Below are positions 1 through 5,326 of a DNA stretch of 7,442 nucleotides, piece by piece (position 1 is the stretch's first letter; every line of letters starts with the position of its first letter). The notes under the pieces are model-generated. The model saw only the letters and a list, made by a program, of their open reading frames with translations, was not told the DNA's origin and ran no database searches. The DNA is from Lachnospiraceae bacterium (GTDB lineage Bacteria; Bacillota_A; Clostridia; Lachnospirales; Lachnospiraceae), in NCBI GenBank assembly GCA_021770615.1, contig JAETQR010000087.1:1-7442 (forward strand), in the 5' to 3' direction. Position numbers and translations under genes: made by a program.

Positions 1-46
1 ACTCAAAAGGCTTCTCCAAGATATCTTCAGAAAACAAATGTGGGTT

Positions 47-73
47 TTGTCAGGGAAAAAAGTTTGTTATTTT
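47..73 (+). promoter_or_regulatory. Possible promoter of the surface-protein operon
   Basis: A -35-like TTGTCA (47-52, five of six consensus positions) is followed after 15 bases by TATTTT (68-73). The spacing is short and the -10 poor, so this is tentative. A consensus TTGACA at 87-92 cannot serve this gene, because its -10 would fall on the ribosome binding site at 109-116. Bases 1-46 are too short to assign to an upstream gene. Confidence 0.22.
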
Positions 74-108
74 TTAATTTTACCTCTTGACAAAAGTCAC
101 TTCATAAC

Positions 109-125
109 GGAGGTGAGTAAAATTG
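109..125 (+). promoter_or_regulatory. Ribosome binding site deciding a TTG start (A1)
   Basis: GGAGGTGA (109-116) lies six bases before TTG at 123. In the same frame TGA at 114-116 closes the reading frame inside the Shine-Dalgarno site, so TTG 123 is the first possible start. The next in-frame ATG (residue 66) would remove the membrane anchor. Confidence 0.8.
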
Positions 126-659
126 GAGGAAAATGAGCAAAAAAAGTCTAAGATAAACTTATTAATTGTGTTACTCATTGCTATTATCATAGTTGCGGTA
201 GGCATAACCGTATGGGCGTTATTTTTCCGGGAAAACAGTCATACTTTGGCTCCGGATTATGCACCGCAGGAAGAAGAAGTAAATGCAGAACGCATTCCGG
301 GTGATGAAGAGGGGAAAATGGAGCAGCCAGAAGGTGGAAGTTCGGTCAGTTTAAGTTATGCTAAAGATGTAACGATAAACCTTTCAGACGAAACGGCAGA
401 ACTATACTTTGCTAATCCAAACAAATCTAATCAGGATATGGTGCTGCAAATCGTAATTGAGGATGAAGTTATTGTTCAGTCAGGGACTTTAAAACCGGGT
501 AATCAGGTGAAAAGTCTGAATTTGCTGAATAATACGGCAAAAATGTTGAAGGCAGGCGGGTATGAAGGAAAGTTTGTGGTTCTGTATTATCATTCCGAAA
601 CAGGAGAAAAAGCAGTTGTGAACACAGAAATTCCTATTAACATTACTGTCAGGGATTAA
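123..659 (+). CDS. A1: membrane-anchored surface protein, unknown function
   Basis: This 178-residue protein has a short charged N-terminus (1-10, MEENEQKKSK) and one strongly hydrophobic segment at about 11-35, read as an uncleaved membrane anchor with the rest outside. A flexible acidic, proline-containing linker (about 40-72) follows. The C-terminal domain (about 73-177) has alternating hydrophobic residues and looks all-beta, Ig-like. Its signatures are an AELYFANPN strand near 92-100 and a GTLKPG turn near 121-126 followed by V.SL. The same layout, including the L.KPG..V.SL turn, recurs in the protein at 1887-2390, so the two are paralogs. No sorting motif, lipobox or catalytic motif is visible. 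It is first in a run with two secreted proteins, its paralog and a BIG2 protein. A role as a membrane-bound partner or anchor of the secreted proteins is inferred. I do not recognise a named family. Confidence 0.85.
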   Translation: MEENEQKKSKINLLIVLLIAIIIVAVGITVWALFFRENSHTLAPDYAPQEEEVNAERIPGDEEGKMEQPEGGSSVSLSYAKDVTINLSDETAELYFANPNKSNQDMVLQIVIEDEVIVQSGTLKPGNQVKSLNLLNNTAKMLKAGGYEGKFVVLYYHSETGEKAVVNTEIPINITVRD

Positions 660-665
660 ATTGTA

Positions 666-692
666 TTTACAATCCTTAAGGATGTGAATAAT
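666..692 (+). promoter_or_regulatory. 12-bp perfect palindrome, possible internal promoter/operator
   Basis: ATCCTTAAGGAT (672-683) is a perfect palindrome in the 62-base gap between A1 and B1. It is flanked by TTTACA (666-671) and AATAAT (687-692), resembling -35 and -10 elements but only 15 bases apart. The palindrome has no loop or T-tract, so it is not a terminator. If real, it would be an operator within an internal promoter that raises B1 and B2 relative to A1. Confidence 0.2.
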
Positions 693-721
693 TTTAGTGA
701 TTTGAAAGGAGATATTAATTT

Positions 722-1246
722 ATGAAGAGAATCATCGCAACTATTTTTACAATGGCTATAGGTTTCAATATGGGCTTTACCGCATTGGCTGCCGGGACAG
801 TAGGTCAAAATGGCAGACAGGATATTGATGTTAAGGCCAAGTATTCGGATACGGTTACGACTCCGGATGTCTATAGTATTGATATTGAATGGGACAACAT
901 GACATTTACTTACTCTGAAGCGGGTACAATGGATTGGGATCCGGCAACGCATACCTATACAGAAAATGTTACTTCAGGCTGGGATAAAGACAGTGCTGAT
1001 GTAACGGTAGCCAATCATTCAAATGTACCCGTAGATATATCTTTCGGTTATGTCCCTGAAGATAATTATGGAGTCACATCCGCATTGACTCATACAGAAA
1101 GTACTGTAAATCTGAATGCTGCAATCGAAGGAAATCTGACGGATATTCCAAGTGTTACGGCTACGTTGACTGTTAGCGGAACTCCGAACAAGAATGTTAC
1201 AGAAGAAGGCGTTGTAGTAGGTAAGATTACTGTGAAAATTATTTGA
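722..1246 (+). CDS. B1: secreted beta-rich protein, unknown function
   Basis: This is a 174-residue exported protein. Residues 1-24 form a classic signal peptide (MKR, hydrophobic core, ALAA before Gly25). The mature part of about 150 residues is acidic, rich in Thr, Val, Asp and Asn, and has no Cys, membrane segment or sorting signal. Three motifs are shared with the next gene: a Y-S-I-D-I-x-W-x-x-M-x-F-T-Y strand (51-64), an aromatic P-x-THTY segment (74-79) with a later Trp (87), and V-x-NHSN (96-101). The C-terminus (V.VGKITVKI) is a final beta strand. This suggests a single Ig-like or pilin-like beta-sandwich. An AAAGGAGAT ribosome site ends seven bases before the ATG, and B2 follows after 24 bases. 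Low complexity, small size and duplication fit an abundant surface or extracellular subunit, but that is inference and no named family is recognised. Confidence 0.85.
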   Translation: MKRIIATIFTMAIGFNMGFTALAAGTVGQNGRQDIDVKAKYSDTVTTPDVYSIDIEWDNMTFTYSEAGTMDWDPATHTYTENVTSGWDKDSADVTVANHSNVPVDISFGYVPEDNYGVTSALTHTESTVNLNAAIEGNLTDIPSVTATLTVSGTPNKNVTEEGVVVGKITVKII

Positions 1247-1270
1247 TAAAAAGAAGAAGGAGCGGGGCTA

Positions 1271-1777
1271 ATGAAAAAAAGGATAGCTATGGCTTTGATT
1301 ATGACATTGGCTGTGTCAACAACAGCATTCGCTGAGAATATAAGTCAAAATGGCAGTTCTTCTGCGGATGTAAAGGCTACTTATAATGATGGTGCGGATG
1401 CGGGAAAAATTTATAGCGTGGATATTACTTGGCAAGGGATGAATTTTACATATACTGCAGCAGATACCGTATGGAATCCTCAGACACATACCTATGATCC
1501 CACTACGGAGCCTTACTGGAGTGATGGAATGATTAGTGTGACAAATCATTCTAACGATGCCATTACGGCAACGCCGAGTTATGCTGCAGAATCAGATTAT
1601 GAAAATATTACAATGACTTTTAGCGACAGATCGTTAAAAGTTGCTACGGCTGACAATGGTATAAATGGGGAAGCAGGCAAAGCGGTGACAGGGAATATTA
1701 CAGTGAAGCCATCAGGTGAATTATCTAAGGGAGTGACGGATACAAAAATCGGTACGATTACTATCGTTATTTCTTAA
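1271..1777 (+). CDS. B2: secreted beta-rich protein, paralog of B1
   Basis: This 168-residue exported protein has a signal peptide at 1-21 (MKKR, hydrophobic core, TAFA before Glu22). The mature region carries the B1 core: Y-S-V-D-I-x-W-x-x-M-x-F-T-Y (48-61), W-N-P-x-THTY (68-75), a Trp near 83 and V-T-NHSN (90-95), then a C-terminal strand GTITIVIS. The paralogs differ most around residues 105-145. At DNA level both genes retain the identical 13-mer GTCAAAATGGCAG just after the signal peptide (804-816 and 1344-1356), supporting tandem duplication. The start has an AAGGAG site ending eight bases upstream. There is no Cys, membrane helix or sorting motif. It is probably made in similar amounts to B1 from the same transcript. 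The function is unknown; a structural surface subunit is the favoured guess. Confidence 0.85.
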   Translation: MKKRIAMALIMTLAVSTTAFAENISQNGSSSADVKATYNDGADAGKIYSVDITWQGMNFTYTAADTVWNPQTHTYDPTTEPYWSDGMISVTNHSNDAITATPSYAAESDYENITMTFSDRSLKVATADNGINGEAGKAVTGNITVKPSGELSKGVTDTKIGTITIVIS

Positions 1778-1787
1778 AAAAAACATA

Positions 1788-1821
1788 TCCAAGGCAGGAT
1801 GTAAGACAGCCTGTCCTTGGA
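1788..1821 (+). terminator. Hairpin after B2, weak or leaky terminator
   Basis: TCCAAGG (1788-1794) pairs with CCTTGGA (1815-1821) and CAGG (1795-1798) with CCTG (1810-1813). This gives 11 base pairs with one bulged T (1814) and an 11-base loop. The following bases (CTTTGATGTTTATT) are only moderately T-rich, so on the + strand it would be leaky or serve as a 3'-end stabiliser. An A-run (1776-1783) precedes it, giving a T-run for any opposing transcript. Confidence 0.5.
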
Positions 1822-1826
1822 CTTTG

Positions 1827-1858
1827 ATGTTTATTCATAGAATACTGTGGATAAACAT
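1827..1858 (+). other. 14-bp RNA stem-loop before A2
   Basis: Bases 1827-1840 pair with 1845-1858 around an AATA loop. All 14 positions pair if two G-U wobbles (T1835-G1850, T1838-G1847) are allowed. Those wobbles form only in + strand RNA; the opposite strand would have A-C mismatches there, which points to a + strand transcript. It ends eight bases before the purine-rich A2 ribosome site, so it could act as a stabiliser, a processing site or a control of A2 translation. Confidence 0.6.
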
Positions 1859-1865
1859 GAGAGAA

Positions 1866-1889
1866 GAGGAAGGAGTGTGAGGATATTTG
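1866..1889 (+). promoter_or_regulatory. Ribosome binding site deciding a TTG start (A2)
   Basis: A purine stretch with AAGGAG (1870-1875) lies 11 bases before TTG 1887, and a second GAGGA (1879-1883) is nearer. An in-frame TGA (1878-1880) rules out earlier starts. A downstream ATG (residue 14) has no comparable site and would cut into the charged N-terminus ahead of the anchor. Confidence 0.65.
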
Positions 1890-2390
1890 GAACAAAAACA
1901 AATCAGAAAAAATAGATGTCTGCGGATGACAGCAGTATTTTGTATTTTATCATTGATTGTGATGATATTTGTATTGGTAATAAAAAAAGATTCTCAACAG
2001 TCACAGTTTATATCCCCGCCTTTTGATTCGCATGCTGTGTCAGGGATTCCGGACGTGCCGGACGATTTGAAATGGGGGGAAGTAGACGTTCAGATATTTA
2101 AAGCATCAATCTGTAGTGTGGTTACTCTGAAAGGTGGACAGGCAGATATCTGGCTGACGAATCCAGAGAGTAATAAAGTATGGCTAAAGGTCAGGGCATT
2201 AGATGATAATGGGGATATTTTAGGTGAGACAGGGTTGATTAAGCCTGGTGAATACGTACAGTCACTCGTATTTGATATAATTCCGAAGACTGGAACAGCT
2301 ATAGGACTGAAGCTGATGGCTTATCAACCGGAAACTTATTACAGCGAGGGCAGTGTAACTCTTAATACCATGGTAAAGGTGGGGAAATAG
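1887..2390 (+). CDS. A2: membrane-anchored surface protein, paralog of A1
   Basis: This 167-residue protein has a basic N-terminus (MEQKQIRKNR), one hydrophobic anchor at about 14-32 followed by KK, a short spacer rich in Pro, Ser and Asp (about 35-62), and a C-terminal beta-rich domain (about 66-166). The domain matches A1: an AD-I-W-L-TNP-x-S-N strand (86-96), a GLIKPGEYVQSL turn (116-127), a later hydrophobic strand with an aromatic pair (about 140-152), and a closing T-x-V-K-V strand. The N-in, C-out topology is inferred from charge. It follows B2 after 109 bases that contain two hairpins, and its TAG stop is directly followed by the ATG of the next gene, so the two are probably translationally coupled. 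No enzyme motif, lipobox or sorting signal is seen. Like A1 it may hold or cap the secreted B proteins at the membrane; that is inference. Confidence 0.85.
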   Translation: MEQKQIRKNRCLRMTAVFCILSLIVMIFVLVIKKDSQQSQFISPPFDSHAVSGIPDVPDDLKWGEVDVQIFKASICSVVTLKGGQADIWLTNPESNKVWLKVRALDDNGDILGETGLIKPGEYVQSLVFDIIPKTGTAIGLKLMAYQPETYYSEGSVTLNTMVKVGK

Positions 2391-3692
2391 ATGAAGAGAT
2401 TAATGAGACATTGGATGATAGTGATATTGGCGGTAGTCATGATGTGTAATATGGTTCCTGTTTGCCGGGCGGCTGAAATGCAGGAAGGATGGGAAAAGAA
2501 TGTAATTATTAAGAGCAAGACAAACAGCCATGAAAATGTATATAGTGCAACCGTATCAAAGTGGAATAGTGGAAATATTCAGGCGGGAAACTATTTTTTT
2601 AAGTTTTCCAATAATCAGCTGCTTTCATCCACATATCTGAAAGTACATCATATTACAGAGGATACAGAGGGATATGACTGGTTCGTAAACAGCATGAATG
2701 GGCTTGGAGACAAGGTGGCACCTTTTGATATTTATGGTGTTAATGATGAGAAACGAACAGAGTTTTCTAAAAGCCTGCAGGTTGTGGTTGAACTGCCTGA
2801 TAAATATAAAGATCCTGCTCTTTATTTTCTGGATCCGGATGGAAATGCTGCATCGCTAGAATTAAAGGGCCGTGGTGATAAATATGAATTTACGGTTACA
2901 TGCAGTGGTTATTATGTGTTTGTAGATAAAGCGGATTTATCGGGGAATGAAGAACCTGTGATCTACTATACAGTGAAAGCCAGTGCAGGGAAGGGAGGAT
3001 TTATTTCTCCAAAAGGTAAATTGGTTGCCGCCTCTGGTACAGATATCACTTTTGATATTATTGCGGAGAATGGTTACAGGATTGCAAATGTCATGGTGAA
3101 TGGCATTTCGGTAGGAACTGCCAGGCGCTATACTTTGAAAAATATTCAGGCGGATTATAGTATAGAAGCGAGATTTGAGGAAATAGAGCCCACCGGCATC
3201 AAACTGAATGAATCAAAAATCAGGATGAAGAAAGGAACAAAATATAAATGGTTGAAAGCTACGGTTTTTCCTTCCAATGCTTTAAATAAAAAGATAATAT
3301 GGACATCTTCGAACAGAAAAATTGCATCTGTGGATGCCAAGGGGGTTATCAAAGCATTAAAAGAAGGAACTGCTGTGATTACCGCATCGACGGTAAATGG
3401 AAAAAAAGCAAGTGTAAAGGTAACGGTTGTAAAGAAAGATATTCAAGCATCCAGGATTTCTCTTAATGCTAAGAAAGTAATATTAAAGAGAGGAAAAAAA
3501 CTAGTTTTGAAAGCAACTATATTGCCCGTCAATACCGGAAATAAAAAAGTAACATGGACATCCTCAAATAAGAAAATAGCGGTGGTAAATGCGAAAGGTG
3601 TAGTGACAGCGAAAAAACCGGGAAAAGTAAAAATAACGTGCAGAAATAAGAAAGGTAAAAAGGCAATCTGTATGGTTACAGTGAAGAAATAA
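2391..3692 (+). CDS. C: secreted protein with InlB-like repeat and two BIG2 domains
   Basis: This 433-residue protein has a signal peptide at 1-28 (MKRLMRHW, hydrophobic core, CRAA). Residues about 30-185 form an unrecognised beta-rich module ending in LYFLDPDGNAASL and GYYVFVD, of the kind found ahead of BIG2 repeats. Residues about 191-264 match the divergent InlB B-repeat pattern (YYTVKAS, GG.ISP.G, ENGYRIANVMVNG, I.A.F). Residues 267-346 and 353-431 are two bacterial Ig-like group 2 (BIG2) domains with the signatures ATVFP or ATILPVN, W-T-SSN-x-KIA-V, A-K-G-V and G-x-V-x-IT. The C-terminus is very Lys-rich and simply stops: no LPXTG, membrane helix, GW or SLH module is seen, so wall attachment is unexplained; charge binding to wall polymers is possible. 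The family context suggests an adhesin or surface scaffold. It starts on the base after the A2 stop, with AAAGGTGGGG as the ribosome site. Confidence 0.9.
   Translation: MKRLMRHWMIVILAVVMMCNMVPVCRAAEMQEGWEKNVIIKSKTNSHENVYSATVSKWNSGNIQAGNYFFKFSNNQLLSSTYLKVHHITEDTEGYDWFVNSMNGLGDKVAPFDIYGVNDEKRTEFSKSLQVVVELPDKYKDPALYFLDPDGNAASLELKGRGDKYEFTVTCSGYYVFVDKADLSGNEEPVIYYTVKASAGKGGFISPKGKLVAASGTDITFDIIAENGYRIANVMVNGISVGTARRYTLKNIQADYSIEARFEEIEPTGIKLNESKIRMKKGTKYKWLKATVFPSNALNKKIIWTSSNRKIASVDAKGVIKALKEGTAVITASTVNGKKASVKVTVVKKDIQASRISLNAKKVILKRGKKLVLKATILPVNTGNKKVTWTSSNKKIAVVNAKGVVTAKKPGKVKITCRNKKGKKAICMVTVKK
3189..3683 (+). repeat. Two tandem BIG2-domain coding units
   Basis: The C-terminal part of C consists of two homologous units (about 3189-3428 and 3447-3683). 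The key Trp of the W-T-SSN motif recurs 85 residues apart (W304 and W389). The units are diverged at DNA level, so this is an old duplication and not a fresh slippage-prone repeat. Confidence 0.85.
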
Positions 3693-3802
3693 TAAATATA
3701 CAGGACAGTTATGCTATACCACTTCTTTGTGCTTTCTCTTTGCTTTTTTATCAAAATGTTACTGTTATGGTCAGAGAATACAATGACATAAAGAGGAATG
3801 CA

Positions 3803-4366
3803 ATGGGAAAAAGTTCATCGGGAAAAGATACAATTTTTGAAGAGCTTATGACAAAAAAAGAGCTTGGTTTAAGCAAAATCGTGTTGTATACGACAAGGCC
3901 CCGCACAAATGAGACGGAGGGGATGCAGTATCATTTTGTGGATGAGGAAAGACTGAGGGCATTGGAAAAGGCCGGTAAAGTGATTGAACTGAGGGCTTAT
4001 CAGGTGGTAGGGGGTGTGTGGAAATATTATACTGTGGATGATGAGCAGATGGATCCGGAACATAAAAATTATCTGGCGATCAGCACTCGGGTGTCTTATG
4101 AAAAACTGAGAAATTATTACGGGACAACCGATTTATATAGAGGTGGCGGATGACAAACATCTGGAACGGGCATTGGCACGGGAAAAAGGGCAGAGAGTAC
4201 CGAATTACGATGAATTGCGCCGCAGATATCTGGTGGACAATCAGGATTTTCGGAGGAAAATATCGGGAAGGCGGGAATTACCCGGCGAATTTCCAATAAT
4301 GGTGCGACAGAAGAATGCGTGGATGAGATAGCTGCATTTATTTTGGAGAGCATCAAAAAGGGCTAG
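3803..4366 (+). pseudogene. Guanylate-kinase-like pseudogene with two frame breaks
   Basis: Three consecutive segments read as one short guanylate kinase of about 187 residues. Segment 1 (from ATG 3803 to about 4123) has the P-loop GKSSSGKD and the GMP-binding motif YTTRPRTNETEGMQYHF. The frame then shifts within ACAA (4124-4127) to segment 2 (4128 to about 4250), beginning PIYIEVADDKHLERAL. Segment 3 resumes the first frame (4253-4366), beginning EENIGKAGITRR and ending in SIKKG and TAG. The second break is explained by loss of one T in the run at 4247-4250, restoring an expected DFSEEN. Without correction, segment 1 runs into TGA at 4151-4153. The hydrophobic first strand expected just before the P-loop is also missing (the preceding residues read DIKRNA), so the 5' end seems damaged too. 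The family phosphorylates GMP or dGMP; this copy should be inactive. Sequencing error at the T-run cannot be excluded for the second break. Confidence 0.85.
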
Positions 4367-4420
4367 GTAAAGTCTGAAAAATATGATATAAAATGTCTGT
4401 AAGGACAACTTATGCAGCCC

Positions 4421-4455
4421 CCTTTTATTACATGGTTTTTTGACGTAATAAGAGG
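4421..4455. other. AT-rich inverted repeat downstream of the kinase pseudogene
   Basis: CCTTTTATTAC (4421-4431) and GTAATAAGAGG (4445-4455) form an 11-bp stem with one G-T pair and a 13-base loop. Neither strand has a T-run directly after it, so it is not a convincing intrinsic terminator. The surrounding 4367-4549 gap holds no gene that I can support. Confidence 0.45.
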
Positions 4456-4490
4456 AGACAGTCTAGAACATTTCTGCACCGCGCCTCTTC

Positions 4491-4517
4491 TTGATTTTGC
4501 CGAACATGGTATAGAAT
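4491..4517 (+). promoter_or_regulatory. Possible promoter of the hydrolase gene
   Basis: TTGATT (4491-4496) and TAGAAT (4512-4517) are spaced by 15 bases. An overlapping alternative is TTCTTG (4488-4493) with TATAGA (4510-4515), spaced by 16. Either puts the transcription start roughly 12-15 bases before the ribosome site. The match is only moderate. Confidence 0.35.
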
Positions 4518-4549
4518 AGAAGAAAGCCACACCCAGGGAGGAAATTCAT

Positions 4550-5107
4550 ATGAAAAAATTAGCCGTTTATTTCCCAGGCATCGGATACCATTGCGACAAA
4601 CCTCTCCTGTATTACAGCAGGAAGGCGGCCCGTGAGCTTGGATATGAGAATGATAGAAATGTGACGTATTCCTATAAAGCGGGAAATATCCGTGGCAATG
4701 AGGAAAAAATGAAGGAAGCATACGAAGCGCTGTTTTTGCAGGCCGAGGCTGCGCTTGCGGAGGTTGCCTGGTCTGACTTTGAAGATGTACTTTTTGTTTC
4801 AAAGAGCATCGGCACAATCATAGCGGCGTCCTATGCGGAGAAGTACGGGTTAAAGCAGGTAAGGCATATTTTGTATACGCCTTTAGCGCAGACCTATCTT
4901 TTTGCGCCCAGGCAGGGGATCGCTTTTATCGGGACGGCAGATCCCTGGAGCGATAAGGATGAGATCATCCAGCTTTCAAAAAGAAGCGGGATTCCTCTGA
5001 GTGTCTATGAGGGCTGCAATCATTCCCTGGAATGTAAGGATACGTTAAAAGACCTGGAGAATTTAAAGGATATTATGCAAAAGACAGTAGAATTTTGCAA
5101 GGGATAG
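4550..5107 (+). CDS. Small alpha/beta-hydrolase-fold protein
   Basis: This 185-residue cytoplasmic protein has no signal peptide. It opens with a beta strand and an oxyanion-type loop (LAVYFPGIGYHCD, 4-16). A long helical stretch follows, then the strand FEDVLFVSKSIGT, which forms a nucleophile elbow at S84-K-S86-I-G88 (S-x-S-x-G in place of the usual G-x-S-x-G). Two further strands carry the rest of the likely triad: FIGTADPWSD with Asp131 and YEGCNHSLE with His158, each at the usual end of its strand. It therefore resembles small alpha/beta hydrolases (esterase or acyl-protein-thioesterase-like); the substrate is unknown and catalysis is not proven. An AGGGAGGA ribosome site ends seven bases before ATG. 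The gene stands alone between the kinase pseudogene and the convergent amt gene and appears to have its own promoter. Confidence 0.85.
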   Translation: MKKLAVYFPGIGYHCDKPLLYYSRKAARELGYENDRNVTYSYKAGNIRGNEEKMKEAYEALFLQAEAALAEVAWSDFEDVLFVSKSIGTIIAASYAEKYGLKQVRHILYTPLAQTYLFAPRQGIAFIGTADPWSDKDEIIQLSKRSGIPLSVYEGCNHSLECKDTLKDLENLKDIMQKTVEFCKG

Positions 5108-5118
5108 AAAGCCTGTGT

Positions 5119-5226
5119 ATGGGAAACAGGATAGAAAGCTATTGTTATGCCGGCCTGTGCAGTAAATGCACAGACCGTAAAAAATGGGACGAGAAAATAA
5201 TTTCTGTAAATCCAGATTTTCTATGA
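5119..5226 (+). CDS. Possible 35-residue Cys-containing small ORF or gene remnant
   Basis: An ATG begins 11 bases after the hydrolase stop and opens 35 codons, with SYCYAGLCSKCTDRKKW in the middle (Cys 9, 14 and 17). This faintly recalls the N-terminus of the small Cys-rich DUF3795-type proteins (SYCGLxCxxC), so it may be a truncated relic. There is no convincing ribosome site. A 7-bp hairpin, CTGTGCA (5155-5161) with TGCACAG (5167-5173), lies inside it and could equally be the reason the sequence looks constrained. Confidence 0.2.
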   Translation: MGNRIESYCYAGLCSKCTDRKKWDEKIISVNPDFL

Positions 5227-5233
5227 TAATGGG

Positions 5234-5271
5234 AGCGGTTATCCGCTTACAAGTCCTTGATTATTTCTATT
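5234..5271 (+). terminator. Weak terminator candidate for the hydrolase
   Basis: AGCGG (5234-5238) pairs with CCGCT (5243-5247) around TTAT. The next bases become T-rich (TTATTTCTATT, 5261-5271) only after 13 bases, so termination would be inefficient. A second pairing, GTCCTTGA (5253-5260) with TCAAGGAC (5289-5296), an 8-bp perfect inverted repeat with a 28-base loop, spans the convergence point. Confidence 0.3.
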
Positions 5272-5309
5272 AAAAACAAGATGGTATGTCAAGGACACCC
5301 GGCCATACC
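5271..5309 (-). terminator. Probable terminator of amt
   Basis: Read on the - strand, GGTATG (5309-5304) pairs with CATACC (5288-5283) around a 15-base loop. It is followed by ATCTTG and five T residues (5276-5272), 18 bases past the amt stop codon. A competing CCCGG/CCGGG hairpin (5298-5312) overlaps it. Confidence 0.5.
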
Positions 5310-5326
5310 GGGAAGTGGGAAGAAGC

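Noticed and set aside
87..92. Consensus -35 TTGACA
   Set aside because: The matching -10 position would fall on the A1 ribosome binding site and no -10-like sequence is there.
2..136. Open frames entering from the left edge of the window
   Set aside because: All three forward frames are open for short stretches (to 90, 136 and 77), and none gives a recognisable protein end, so no upstream gene can be assigned.
3693..3760. Terminator after the BIG2 gene
   Set aside because: There is a T-rich run (CTTTGCTTTTTT) but no stem of useful length before it, so none was called.
3803..4366. Programmed frameshifting in the guanylate-kinase-like gene
   Set aside because: Neither break has a slippery heptamer with a following structure, and the N-terminal strand is also missing. 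Decay or sequencing error explains the data better.
4428..4817. 129-codon open frame on the - strand
   Set aside because: It is opposite the 5' half of the hydrolase gene and its leader, with a Cys/His/Pro-rich translation without motifs and no ribosome site.
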